From Rhizobium sp. N324 (GTDB lineage: Bacteria; Pseudomonadota; Alphaproteobacteria; Rhizobiales; Rhizobiaceae), in the NCBI RefSeq assembly GCF_001664485.1, contig NZ_CP013632.1:186001-250000 (forward strand): a DNA stretch of 64,000 nucleotides, read 5' to 3'. Every line of letters begins with the position of its first letter. Positions within the stretch are counted from its first letter, which is position 1. This document shows positions 28,971 to 37,549 of this stretch, piece by piece. The position numbers and the translations under genes are program-made. A model generated the notes under the pieces. The model made no database searches. It had not been told where the DNA came from and worked only from the letters and a program-made list of their open reading frames with translations.

Positions 28971-29765
28971 TCATGCCGGAACAGTACTTTGGAACAAGTC
29001 GTTAAGCTTGAACACAACCTCTGTCCTGTTCGTTGCCTTGACCTTTTTCATGATATTGCGGACATGCACCTTGACGGTGCTTTCCCGCAGATTGAGCTCA
29101 TAGGCAATGATCTTGTTCGCCTTGCCGCGCCGCAGTGCCGCTACGACTTCGGCCTGGCGATCGGTGAATATCCCGGCTAGCGGGTGCGCTGTCGGGTTGT
29201 TCGACTGCAGCAAGTGACGCATGGCGAACAGGGCGCTTGCGGGCACGAAAAGCCCTCCTGCTACCGAGAGCGCAATCAGCTCCATGCAGACGCTGATGCT
29301 GACGCTGGCAGGTATGTAACCCTTGGCGCCGTAGTCGATCGCCCTGACGATCTGAGCGAAGTCGTCACTATCAGACAAAATAATGACCGGTGTCGACACG
29401 AATTCCGACGAAAGGCTCTTGATCTGCTCCGAAACGGCAGGGTCGTCGACCGTCTTGCCGCCGACGTTCAGGAGTATTGCCGAAAGCGGAGGATATTCTT
29501 CGCGCTTCTGCTTCCACTCTTCAATCGATCCGAACGCCAGAATCGCGAAATCTGCCGTATGGGCGGCCATGCATTGCGCAAGGCAGTGCCGATCGAGTTC
29601 CCTCTTGTCGAGAATGACAAGTGAGTGCTTTGACTTTGACGGTCGGGCAAACGCCGTCGAACTCTCTTCCATCTCCAACGGAAGAGATACGTTTTCCTGC
29701 CTGTGGTTTATATTTATTGTATCCAAAGCCCTATCCTCCCAGCCTTTTTTTACGCGGTACTTCAA
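28971..29765 (-). CDS. LuxR-family transcriptional regulator with a degenerate receiver domain
   Basis: Up to 264 residues. The C-terminal GerE/LuxR helix-turn-helix is clear: FTDRQAEVVAALRRGKANK, IIAYELNLRESTVKVHV and RNIMKKVKATNRTEV. The N-terminal half resembles a response-regulator receiver (LVILDKRELDRHCLAQ, TPVIILSDSDD, AIDYGAKGYIPAS). The expected phospho-acceptor Asp at the end of strand 3 is Asn100 (SAILLNVGG), so phosphorylation is unlikely. The start is uncertain: TTG 29765, TTG 29726 (preceded by GGGAGG, seven-base spacing) or ATG 29672. An ATG at 29775 with a good ribosome site runs in another frame. Position beside the glycan operons suggests it regulates them. Confidence 0.82.
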   Translation of the reverse strand: MKYRVKKGWEDRALDTININHRQENVSLPLEMEESSTAFARPSKSKHSLVILDKRELDRHCLAQCMAAHTADFAILAFGSIEEWKQKREEYPPLSAILLNVGGKTVDDPAVSEQIKSLSSEFVSTPVIILSDSDDFAQIVRAIDYGAKGYIPASVSISVCMELIALSVAGGLFVPASALFAMRHLLQSNNPTAHPLAGIFTDRQAEVVAALRRGKANKIIAYELNLRESTVKVHVRNIMKKVKATNRTEVVFKLNDLFQSTVPA

Positions 29766-30288
29766 AGTCGAACATCAAACTCCTCTGTGAATATCGGAGT
29801 TTAATTACCAGAAGTGCTAATTTAATACCACAGTTCCGAGGATGTTAAACTAATTAATAGTGGTTACCCCAACACATAAGTTCCATAGAGAGATACAAAT
29901 GGTTACATCGTTGAAACTGATCAGCATGTGTCTAATTCATTTGTATGTCGATCGATGAAGTTGCTACATATATTCATTCTAGCTCGCTAAACCCATGTAA
30001 ACTATGCCCGTCCTCGGCGTGGAGGACCAGGATCGATCGGCGCGTGACCTGTCGCTGCTGATGATCGATGGCACAGACGTTCGCATGCGATCGTCATCCA
30101 ATTTTCGTAAGCAGATACGCCTTTAGGTGAATGAGCTTCACCGTTTTGTTTCTTTACTCAGAAGAAGAAAACAATTCTTTTTGAAGGGGAAGAAATATTT
30201 GCTCTGATGAAACGAAATCTTGGATCCATTCTTGCGATTGCCGGTTTCACCCACATCAGGGTTGTTGAAGAGTAGGGGGCGAGTTGGG
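29766..30288. other. AT-rich control region between the LuxR-type gene and the nucleotide-sugar operon
   Basis: 523 bases, clearly more AT-rich than the flanks, between divergent genes. It presumably holds promoters for both. It contains a short open frame (30004-30126) listed separately as a possible transposase remnant. No other gene or RNA is evident. Confidence 0.5.
30004..30126 (+). pseudogene. Possible transposase remnant (IS5-like fragment)
   Basis: A 40-codon frame in otherwise AT-rich noncoding DNA. It reads RDLSLLMIDGTDVRM, which resembles the 'DLExLMIDSTxVRAH' block of IS5-family transposases. The stretch is locally GC-rich. There are no inverted repeats or further transposase motifs, and the resemblance is short, so this is a weak call. 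Confidence 0.25.
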
Positions 30289-30795
30289 ATGATTGCATCG
30301 AACGTCAACCTGGGTGACGGCTGCGTAATCCACCATCGAGATCTTGTGAATCTCTACGGCTGTACAATCGGCGCCGGAACACGCATCGGCACCTTCGTTG
30401 AAATCCAGAAAAACGTCCTCGTCGGAAAAGACTGCAAGATCTCCAGCCATTCCTTCCTCTGTGAAGGCGTGACGCTGGAAGACGGCGTCTTTATCGGCCA
30501 CGGGGTCATGTTCACCAATGATACCTATCCGCGCGCCGTCAATTCGGACGGCAGTCTGCAGACGGAGGCGGACTGGGTCGTCATCCCCACTCTGGTCAAG
30601 CGCCATGCGTCGATCGGCAGCAACGCCACCATTCTGCCTGGCGTGACCATCGGAGTGGCCGCCCAAGTCGGCGCCGGCGCGGTTGTAACGAAGGATGTGC
30701 CTGACGGCGCCATTGTTGCCGGCGTTCCGGCGAGAATCACCGGTCGCGTTCATGACCGGTCAGTTGACATGCAAGCGTTGGGAGGAATGCGATGA
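30289..30795 (+). CDS. Left-handed beta-helix (hexapeptide) N-acetyltransferase, WbpD/WlbB-like
   Basis: A 168-residue hexapeptide-repeat acyltransferase using acetyl-CoA. Repeats include NVNLGDGCVIHHR, GCTIGAGTRIGTFVEIQKN, VTLEDGVFIGHGVMFTND (with the acceptor-site His/Asn region), and GSNATILPGVTIGVAAQVGAGAVVTKDVP. The ATG at 30289 is preferred over one at 30220 because AGGGGG lies about ten bases upstream and the first repeat follows directly. Together with the next two genes it matches the WbpD-WbpB-WbpE set, which makes UDP-2,3-diacetamido-2,3-dideoxy uronic acid. In that case it acetylates the 3-amino group. Its stop overlaps the next start (ATGA). Confidence 0.85.
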   Translation: MIASNVNLGDGCVIHHRDLVNLYGCTIGAGTRIGTFVEIQKNVLVGKDCKISSHSFLCEGVTLEDGVFIGHGVMFTNDTYPRAVNSDGSLQTEADWVVIPTLVKRHASIGSNATILPGVTIGVAAQVGAGAVVTKDVPDGAIVAGVPARITGRVHDRSVDMQALGGMR

Positions 30796-31829
30796 TCGGC
30801 ATTGCTGTTGTTGGGTATGGGTATTGGGGTCCGAACCTGGTTCGTAACATTTCGGAAGCGGCCGGCGCGCAGCTCCTTTCAGTCTGTGATCTGAATGTCG
30901 AACGGTTGGCGGCTGTGAAAAGCCGGTATCCCGCGGTAACGATCACCGACAATTTCGAGGAGGTTCTGCGCGATCCGGGAGTGGATGCGATCGCCATCGC
31001 AACGCCGGTCTCGACGCATTTCAAGCTCGCAATGCAGGCGATGATGGCCGGAAAGCATGTCTTCGTCGAAAAGCCGATGGCATCGACGACGGAGGAAGCA
31101 GCGCGGATGGTCGAGGAGGCCGCGCGCAGACGCCTGGTGCTGGCCGTGGATCATACCTTCGTCCACACCGGCGCCGTCCGCAAGATGCGCGAGCTGGTCG
31201 AAAGCGGCTTGGGCGACATGTATTACTACGACTCGGTGCGGGTCAATCTGGGGCTCTTCCAGCACGATGTCAGCGTCATCTGGGACCTCGCGGTGCATGA
31301 CCTGTCCATCCTGGACCACGTCGTGCAGGAAAGACCGGTGGCTGTTTCTGCGACGGGCATGAGCCATGTGCTCGGCGAGCCGGAGAACATCGCCTATCTG
31401 ACGCTGTTTTTCGAAAGCAAGCTCATCGCCCACATCCACGTCAACTGGCTGGCGCCGGTCAAGGTGCGCCGCACACTGATCGGCGGCAGCAACAAGATGG
31501 TCGTCTACGATGATCTGGAGCCTAGCGAAAAGATCAAGGTTTACGACAAGGGCATCACGCTGAACCCGAATTCCCAGGCCTACGGGGAGAAGGTGCATCA
31601 GATGATGGTCGGCTATCGCAGCGGCGACATGTGGGCGCCCAAGCTTGATATGACCGAGGCTTTGAAACGCGAGCTGGATCAGTTCGTCGATTGCATCGAG
31701 CAAAATACGCGGCCGATTACCGACGGCCAGGCCGGGCTGCGTGTCGTTCGCATCCTTGAAGCCGCAAGCCGGTCGCTCGCCCAGCGCGGTCGCATCATCG
31801 AACTCGAAGAGGCGAGGCTCATTGCATGA
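30792..31829 (+). CDS. Gfo/Idh/MocA-family NAD-dependent sugar dehydrogenase, WbpB/WlbA-like
   Basis: A 345-residue oxidoreductase. The N-terminal Rossmann motif is GYGYWGPNLVRN, and the hallmark EKP is in VFVEKPMAST near residue 92. DHTFVHTGAV and DLAVHDLSILDHV supply the catalytic-domain His. Such enzymes oxidise C3 of a UDP-sugar so that a PLP enzyme can aminate it. The immediate neighbours are just such an aminotransferase and an acetyltransferase, overlapping by four bases each. GGAGGA precedes the start. The six-membered UDP-sugar substrate is inferred, not shown. A UDP-GlcNAc 6-dehydrogenase, needed for the full pathway, is not in the window. Confidence 0.87.
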   Translation: MIGIAVVGYGYWGPNLVRNISEAAGAQLLSVCDLNVERLAAVKSRYPAVTITDNFEEVLRDPGVDAIAIATPVSTHFKLAMQAMMAGKHVFVEKPMASTTEEAARMVEEAARRRLVLAVDHTFVHTGAVRKMRELVESGLGDMYYYDSVRVNLGLFQHDVSVIWDLAVHDLSILDHVVQERPVAVSATGMSHVLGEPENIAYLTLFFESKLIAHIHVNWLAPVKVRRTLIGGSNKMVVYDDLEPSEKIKVYDKGITLNPNSQAYGEKVHQMMVGYRSGDMWAPKLDMTEALKRELDQFVDCIEQNTRPITDGQAGLRVVRILEAASRSLAQRGRIIELEEARLIA

Positions 31830-32929
31830 TCCCGTTCCTCGACCTCAAAGCACAATATAATTCCATCAAGAGCGAAATCGACGCCGCCGTACTCGGCGTG
31901 CTGGCCTCGGGGCAATATATACTGGGCGAGGAGGTCGCCCGCCTTGAGCAGGAATTCGCGGACTATTGCAACGTCAAACATGCGATAGCCGTCAACACCG
32001 GGACGAGTGCCCTGCATCTGTCGCTGCTTGCGGCAGGCGTCGGCCCCGGCGATGAAGTCATCACCGTGCCGTTTACCTTCGTCGCCACCGTATCGGCGAT
32101 CTGCTACGCAGGTGCACGACCGGTATTCGTCGATGTCGAGCCCGTGACGCTCACCATGGATCCGGCGCAGCTCGAGGCAAAGATCACACCCCGAACCAAG
32201 GCCATTGTTCCCGTCCATCTCTACGGTCAGATGGCCGATATGGACGCGATCAAGACGATTGCCGACCACTACCGGATACCGGTCATCGAGGACGCCTGCC
32301 AGGCGCACGGGGCGCAATACAAAGGCGCCCGCGCCGGCAGCATCGGCGAATCCGGCTGCTTCAGCTTCTATCCCGGCAAGAACCTCGGCGCCTGCGGCGA
32401 GGGGGGTATCGTCGTCACCAACAGCGACGATCAGGCCAAGACGATGCGCATGCTGCGCGACTGGGGTCAGGAACAGCGTTATCACCATCTGCTGAAGGGC
32501 TTCAACTACCGTATGGATGCCATTCAAGGCGCGATCCTGCGCATCAAGCTCCGGCATCTCGAAGCCTGGACCGAGGCGCGGCGCGCCCATGGCCGCCGCT
32601 ACTCCTTGCTGCTTGGGGGGGCGGCGCATTTGACGACGCCCGTCGAGAAAGCCGACCGGCGCCACGTCTACCACGTCTATGCCATCAGAAGCCGCGATCG
32701 CGACGAGCTTCAGCGCGTGTTGAGCGCGGAGGGCATTCAATCCGGGCTGCACTATCCGATCCCCGTTCACCTGCAGAAGGCTCATGCCGACCTCGGTTAC
32801 AAGGCCGGCGATTTCCCTGTCTCGGAAGCCGCCGCACGGGAGGTGCTGTCGCTTCCGATCTATCCCGAGATGCCCGCGTGGCACGTCGATCAGGTGGCCG
32901 CAGCGCTGGAATACGCCTATGTCGACTAA
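31826..32929 (+). CDS. DegT/DnrJ/EryC1/StrS-family PLP aminotransferase, WbpE-like
   Basis: A 367-residue sugar aminotransferase. Features are MIPFLDLKAQY at the N-terminus, AVNTGTSALHLSL (phosphate-binding), VIEDACQAHGAQY with the Asp that pairs with the PLP ring nitrogen, and the Schiff-base Lys185 in FYPGKNLGACGEGG. It also has NYRMDAIQGAIL. It most likely transfers an amino group from glutamate to a 3-keto UDP-sugar made by the dehydrogenase encoded just upstream, with which it overlaps by four bases. Its last codons overlap the following acyltransferase. Confidence 0.92.
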   Translation: MIPFLDLKAQYNSIKSEIDAAVLGVLASGQYILGEEVARLEQEFADYCNVKHAIAVNTGTSALHLSLLAAGVGPGDEVITVPFTFVATVSAICYAGARPVFVDVEPVTLTMDPAQLEAKITPRTKAIVPVHLYGQMADMDAIKTIADHYRIPVIEDACQAHGAQYKGARAGSIGESGCFSFYPGKNLGACGEGGIVVTNSDDQAKTMRMLRDWGQEQRYHHLLKGFNYRMDAIQGAILRIKLRHLEAWTEARRAHGRRYSLLLGGAAHLTTPVEKADRRHVYHVYAIRSRDRDELQRVLSAEGIQSGLHYPIPVHLQKAHADLGYKAGDFPVSEAAAREVLSLPIYPEMPAWHVDQVAAALEYAYVD

Positions 32930-33638
32930 TCCTACGGGCGGGGCCCGGATCGTGCCGGCGGTCCACGGCCGTCATGTAAGGCCGGCAGATCCTGCCTACC
33001 AGGCCGGGCTAGCCGAAGAGCTCAGACAATCCTATGGGCGCGCCGGCCTGATCGAACTCTACGGGCGCTTCGCGACGGGGGATGGTGTCGTCGACACCCT
33101 GATGCGCAAGGCCATCTGGCAAGCGATCACGCGGAGCTGCGGCACGGGATTGCAGGTCGCAGGCGGCGCCGGCTTCAAACATCCGGAGACGTTCGACATC
33201 GGCAATGGCGTGTTCATCGGTGCTCAGGCCTATATCCAGGGACGTTTCGACGGCCGATGCACGATCGGCGACAATGTCTGGATCGGGCCGATGGCCTATT
33301 TCGACGCTCGCGATCTGGTGATCGAGGATTCTGTCGGGTGGGGACCTGGCGCCAAGGTGCTTGGCTCGACCCACACGGCACTGCCGGTGGATGTGCCGAT
33401 CATTCGCACGGATCTTGAAATCAAGCCGGTCCGTATCGGCGCATGGGCCGACATCGGCACCAACGCCACAATCCTGCCCGGTGTGACCATCGGGAAAGGC
33501 GCGATCGTCGGTGCGGGCGCCGTTGTCGTCTCGGATGTCGAGCCGTTTTCAGTTGTCGCCGGTGTGCCGGCGAAGTTCATACGCTGGCGCACGGAAGCCG
33601 ATCCTGTGCTTGATATATCGCATGGAGGAAGATCGTGA
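32919..33638 (+). CDS. Left-handed beta-helix acyltransferase (second hexapeptide acetyltransferase)
   Basis: A 239-residue protein starting at the ATG at 32919 (MSTNPTGG), 11 bases inside the end of the aminotransferase gene. The first 90 residues are helical and unassigned. Hexapeptide repeats follow (FDIGNGVFIGAQAYIQG, CTIGDNVWIGPMAYFD, and VRIGAWADIGTNATILPGV, IGKGAIVGAGAVVVSDV), ending in FSVVAGVPAKFIR. The STHTALP segment resembles the catalytic His loop of maltose/galactoside-type acetyltransferases. It probably acetylates a second sugar or amino group of the glycan. It is coupled to the next gene by a GTGA overlap. Confidence 0.83.
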   Translation: MSTNPTGGARIVPAVHGRHVRPADPAYQAGLAEELRQSYGRAGLIELYGRFATGDGVVDTLMRKAIWQAITRSCGTGLQVAGGAGFKHPETFDIGNGVFIGAQAYIQGRFDGRCTIGDNVWIGPMAYFDARDLVIEDSVGWGPGAKVLGSTHTALPVDVPIIRTDLEIKPVRIGAWADIGTNATILPGVTIGKGAIVGAGAVVVSDVEPFSVVAGVPAKFIRWRTEADPVLDISHGGRS

Positions 33639-34606
33639 GAAATCAACGGGTGCTCATTACCGGCGGAGCCGGACTGATCGGGTCGCATATTGCCGATCTC
33701 GTCGCATTGGAAAAACCGCGTGAGATCATCATCCTCGACAACTTCGTGCGCGGACGCAGGGATAATCTCAGCACGGCAATAGCCAGTGGGCTCGTTAACA
33801 TCGTCGAGGGAGATATCCGCGACAGAGCACTTCTGGCAAAAGTCTTCGAAGGCGTCGACGTCGTGTTTCATCAGGCCGCCATTCGCATCACGCAATGTGC
33901 GGAAGAGCCACGACTGGCCTTTGACGTCCTTGCGGAGGGCACGTTCAACGTTCTCGAATCTGCCGTCAAGGCAGGTGTCTCGAAGGTGGTCGCTGCTTCC
34001 TCGGCTTCCGTTCTGGGACTCGCCGAAAGTTTCCCGACGACCGAGCAGCATCACCCCTACAATAACCGGACGATTTACGGCGCTGCCAAGACGTTCAACG
34101 AGGGTTTGCTGCGCAGCTTTGCGGAAATGTATGGCCTGCGCTATGTCGCGCTGCGTTATTTCAACGTTTACGGGCCACGAATGGACGTTTACGGCGCCTA
34201 TACCGAAGTTCTGATCCGTTGGATGGAGCGTCTGGTGGCGGGAATGCCGCCTCTCATCTATGGGGACGGTAGCCAGACGATGGACTTTGTCGATGCACGC
34301 GACATCGCCCGCGCAAACATCTTGGCTGCGAAAAGCGATGTCACGGACGAAGTGTTCAACGTTGCGAGCGGCACGGAAATAAGCCTGCTGGAACTCGCCA
34401 AGATGCTGAGCGACATTATGGGTTCTTCACTTGAGCCGCAGCACAAGGAGGCCCGCACGGTCAACGGCGTAACTCGCCGACTTGCCGATATCAGCAAGGC
34501 CGAGCGGCTCCTCGGCTTCAAGGCGGAGATCTCCATGGAGCAAGGGCTTCGTGATCTCGTTGCCTGGTGGCAAATGCAGACCGACGCAGGGGGGCAGGCA
34601 GCATGA
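33635..34606 (+). CDS. NAD-dependent epimerase/dehydratase (nucleotide-sugar SDR)
   Basis: A 323-residue extended SDR with a GTG start overlapping the previous stop. The cofactor motif is ITGGAGLIGSHIADL, the active-site Ser lies in VAASSASVLG, and Tyr-x3-Lys is in TIYGAAKTFNEG. LRYFNVYGPRMDVYGAYTEV is the nucleotide-sugar region and GDGSQTMDFVDARDIARAN the C-terminal signature. It resembles UDP-glucose/UDP-GlcNAc 4-epimerases and related dehydratases but I cannot fix the reaction. Between an acyltransferase and a second aminotransferase, it probably makes the keto- or epimerised intermediate for a second unusual amino sugar. Confidence 0.87.
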   Translation: MRNQRVLITGGAGLIGSHIADLVALEKPREIIILDNFVRGRRDNLSTAIASGLVNIVEGDIRDRALLAKVFEGVDVVFHQAAIRITQCAEEPRLAFDVLAEGTFNVLESAVKAGVSKVVAASSASVLGLAESFPTTEQHHPYNNRTIYGAAKTFNEGLLRSFAEMYGLRYVALRYFNVYGPRMDVYGAYTEVLIRWMERLVAGMPPLIYGDGSQTMDFVDARDIARANILAAKSDVTDEVFNVASGTEISLLELAKMLSDIMGSSLEPQHKEARTVNGVTRRLADISKAERLLGFKAEISMEQGLRDLVAWWQMQTDAGGQAA

Positions 34607-35832
34607 GTTCATCTCAATCTACAATTCCGGCGACAATCCCGGTCGCCAAACCCGTCCTCGGAGAGGAGGAAGCCGAGGCTGCGCGCCGCGTTATTCTGTC
34701 GGGATGGGTGACGCAGGGGCCGGAGGTCGCGGCTTTCGAGCGCGAATTCGCTGCCTTTGTCGGCGCCGCGCATGCTTGCGCCATGTCCAACTGCACAACG
34801 GCGTTGCATCTGGCGCTGAAGGCGGTCGGTGTATCGGCGGGCGATGAAGTCGTCACGGTCAGTCATTCTTTCATCGCGACCGCAAACGCGGTTCGATACT
34901 GCGATGCGGTGCCCGTTTTCGTCGATATAGAAGAAGATGGCTACAACATCGAAGCCGGTCTGATCGAAAGGGCGATCACGCCCCGCACGAAGGCAATTCT
35001 CTGCGTGCATCAGCTCGGCATGCCGTGCGATCTCCGCGCCATCGTGGAGGTCGGCAAGCGCCATCAGATACCGGTGATCGAGGATGCAGCCTGTGCGACG
35101 GGAAGTGAAATCCTGTGGGACGGGCGTTGGGAAAAGATCGGCAAAGCGCATGGCGACATAGCGTGCTTCTCCTTCCACCCCAGGAAGGTCGTCACGACGG
35201 GCGATGGCGGCATGCTGACGACGGCCAATCCCGAATATGACCGGAAATTCCGGCTCTGGCGCCAGCACGGCATGAGCGTCACCGATGCCGTTCGTCACGG
35301 CTCGAAGCAAGTCATCTTCGAAGACTATGACGAGTTGGGTTACAATTACCGGATGACCGATCTTCAGGCGGCCGTCGGGCGCGAGCAGTTGCGGCGGCTG
35401 CCGGAGTTGGTTGCGCAGCGCAGGCTGCTTGCCGAGCAATATTGCGAACGTCTGCAGACGATTGCCGGGCTTTCTCTGCCGGCCGAACCGCGCTGGGCTC
35501 GCAGCAACTGGCAGAGCTTCTGCGTGAGATTGCCCGATACGGTCGACCAGCGGGCGGTCATGCAGACCCTGCTCGATCAGGGCATATCGACCCGGCGCGG
35601 TGTGATGAACATTCATCTGGAGGGAGCCTATTCAGCCGAGCGCTCCTACCGCGCCGCCACGAGCCTGACGCGAAGCGTATCTGCGCAGCAGCAAACGATC
35701 ATCCTGCCGCTTTATGCCCAGATGACGGTGTCTGACATGGATCGGGTTGTCGAGGCACTTCGCGCAGCCCTTGCGGACGCGACCGTCGAAGCCGTCAGCG
35801 TGCAACGGGCCAGGGATGTCGCTGTCGCCTGA
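34603..35832 (+). CDS. DegT/DnrJ/EryC1/StrS-family PLP aminotransferase (second copy)
   Basis: A 409-residue sugar aminotransferase starting at ATG 34603, which overlaps the preceding stop (ATGA). Features are GWVTQGPEVAAFEREFAAF, AMSNCTTALHLALKAVG, VIEDAACATGSEI with the PLP-pairing Asp, the Schiff-base Lys195 in CFSFHPRKVVTTGDGGM, and LGYNYRMTDLQAAVG. It differs clearly from the WbpE-like enzyme encoded at 31826, so it likely serves a different keto sugar. It is the last gene of the six-gene operon and is followed by a strong hairpin. A short Ala/Val-rich tail ends the protein. Confidence 0.92.
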   Translation: MSSSQSTIPATIPVAKPVLGEEEAEAARRVILSGWVTQGPEVAAFEREFAAFVGAAHACAMSNCTTALHLALKAVGVSAGDEVVTVSHSFIATANAVRYCDAVPVFVDIEEDGYNIEAGLIERAITPRTKAILCVHQLGMPCDLRAIVEVGKRHQIPVIEDAACATGSEILWDGRWEKIGKAHGDIACFSFHPRKVVTTGDGGMLTTANPEYDRKFRLWRQHGMSVTDAVRHGSKQVIFEDYDELGYNYRMTDLQAAVGREQLRRLPELVAQRRLLAEQYCERLQTIAGLSLPAEPRWARSNWQSFCVRLPDTVDQRAVMQTLLDQGISTRRGVMNIHLEGAYSAERSYRAATSLTRSVSAQQQTIILPLYAQMTVSDMDRVVEALRAALADATVEAVSVQRARDVAVA

Positions 35833-35867
35833 ACCCGCATTTGCCTGACGTAACAAAGCAGCAAAAT

Positions 35868-35903
35868 GAACAATGCGCGTATCTTCGGATGCGCGCATTG
35901 TTC
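35868..35903. terminator. 16-bp hairpin with UUCG tetraloop, bidirectional terminator
   Basis: GAACAATGCGCGTATC and GATGCGCGCATTGTTC pair over 16 positions (15 Watson-Crick, one G-T) around a TTCG tetraloop. It lies 35 bases after the aminotransferase stop and touches the end of the convergent flippase gene. On the minus strand it is followed by a T-rich stretch (ATTTTGCTGCTTTG). The geometry is that of a shared terminator for both operons. Confidence 0.8.
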
Positions 35904-35904
35904 G

Positions 35905-37413
35905 TTATGCTGATTTCGTGATCCATCCTCTGGCAATTGCGGGCACCGATTCCGGTGGAAGCAGTTCGATCAACATGCGCAGCGAGTAAAGTCCGGTGAC
36001 GACGACGGCGACGCAGCCAATCACGATCGCCGACCATGGCGGCAAGAACAAAAAGGCCGAGACGACCAATCCCGATGCAGGCAGGAAGAGAAGCGCGTGC
36101 CTGCGATTGGCCGGTGACCAGCGAAAGTCGGTAAGGCGACGCACGATCACGTAAATCAGAATACTATGCCAAACGTAGAGGCCGAAGAACGCAATGCCGG
36201 CGCCTGGCGTGCCGAACTTTGATACGAAGAACCACGCCAGCCCGACATGTACCACCGTTGCGGCGACCTCCGTCCAGAAGAAGATCATCTGCGCACCCTT
36301 CGCCAGGACGATGAAACCCATCGGCCAAGCGACGATCCGAAGTATCATTCCAAGGCAGATCCAGCGCAGAAGCTCCACGGCCCCATCAAACGCTGCCGAA
36401 TAGAACAAACTCATCACGAGTGGCGCCAGCGTCAGGGTGGCAAGCAGGCCAGGGCCAGCCAGCAGCAAGCTGATTTCCGCCTGCTCATTGACCAGTCGGT
36501 TGCACTCGGCATCGTTGTCTGCGGTTGCAGTCAAGCGCGGATAAAAGTCCGTTCCCATCGCCTGAAGGATGAACCCGGCATATAGCCCCCCAAGCGCCCA
36601 GGCCGCCTGATATAATCCCGCCGCTACGACGCCTCCTTCATTGAGCACGATAAGGCGGATGGCATAGGCTGCGCCGAAGGTCAGGAGTCCACTTGCCATG
36701 AAAGCGATTCCAAGTCTGAGCAGCGCTTTGGCTTCCCGACCAAACTGGCGCATCGACATTGGCGGTGGGCACGTGGATATTTGTTTGCTGTACCACCAGG
36801 TGGGGAGAAGCGAGACGGCGGCGATGGCCACAAGAGAGGGTGCGATCGCCCGCTCGCCGAACAGATAGATGAGCGGGATGCTGATTGCCGTCCCGAAGAG
36901 GCCTGAAAGCACGTTGATGCGGGCAAGATTTGCAATCCCTCGCAAGCCCTGGATCAACGCGGCCTGCCCGGCAGACACGAGCCGGAAGAATACCGCCAGC
37001 GACAGCAGCACGATGCCGCCGGTATGCTGGTAGTCGCCGAAGGTGAAATTCGACACCGGAAACGCCAGCGCCGCAAGCAAAAGCGCGCCAAGCAACCCGA
37101 GCACCAGCGAGATGCGCCTGAGCGCTGTCGCTGACCGCGCGATCTTCTCTTCGTCGCCGGCGCCCGCCGCTTCGGCGACCCGGCGCACACCGCTGCTGCT
37201 CACGCCCAGACCAGCTATCGCTTGCGCGATATCGAGGATCGCCCCGTAAAGGCCGAGGAGCCCCACGCCTTCAGGACCGAGCAAAAGGGCGAGTGCCTTA
37301 TTGCGAATGATGCTCAGGGCGACATTTACCAGCGAGGAACCGCCCATCAGCATCGTCGACTTGAGGATTTGGGTATAAGTCTGGCCGCTGGGAGGAATCA
37401 TGCGTAACGTCAT
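35905..37413 (-). CDS. Wzx-like polysaccharide flippase (MOP superfamily)
   Basis: A 502-residue membrane protein with about twelve to fourteen hydrophobic segments. The N-terminus has STMLMGGSSLVNVALSIIRNK and LLGPEGVGLLGLYGAILDIA, typical of lipopolysaccharide/O-antigen flippases. It also has GLGVSSSGVRRVAEA and internal YQAAWALGGLYAGFILQAMG. It likely moves lipid-linked repeat units across the inner membrane to the Wzy polymerase encoded at 19477. The start may be 37413 or 37401. It is 136 bases downstream of the export-protein gene on the same strand, so both may share a promoter. Confidence 0.88.
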   Translation of the reverse strand: MTLRMIPPSGQTYTQILKSTMLMGGSSLVNVALSIIRNKALALLLGPEGVGLLGLYGAILDIAQAIAGLGVSSSGVRRVAEAAGAGDEEKIARSATALRRISLVLGLLGALLLAALAFPVSNFTFGDYQHTGGIVLLSLAVFFRLVSAGQAALIQGLRGIANLARINVLSGLFGTAISIPLIYLFGERAIAPSLVAIAAVSLLPTWWYSKQISTCPPPMSMRQFGREAKALLRLGIAFMASGLLTFGAAYAIRLIVLNEGGVVAAGLYQAAWALGGLYAGFILQAMGTDFYPRLTATADNDAECNRLVNEQAEISLLLAGPGLLATLTLAPLVMSLFYSAAFDGAVELLRWICLGMILRIVAWPMGFIVLAKGAQMIFFWTEVAATVVHVGLAWFFVSKFGTPGAGIAFFGLYVWHSILIYVIVRRLTDFRWSPANRRHALLFLPASGLVVSAFLFLPPWSAIVIGCVAVVVTGLYSLRMLIELLPPESVPAIARGWITKSA

Positions 37414-37549
37414 CGCTGGGCCCCAGCCGTGTGGTTCGGTTCGGGCCGGCCCAAATCAACGGCGACTTCTTCCAGGCAGAGCGCCTGCGGGTCTTGATCT
37501 CGCTCGAACGCCTGCTCCGTGTATGTCGAGAACAAGTGCACGTCGCGGG

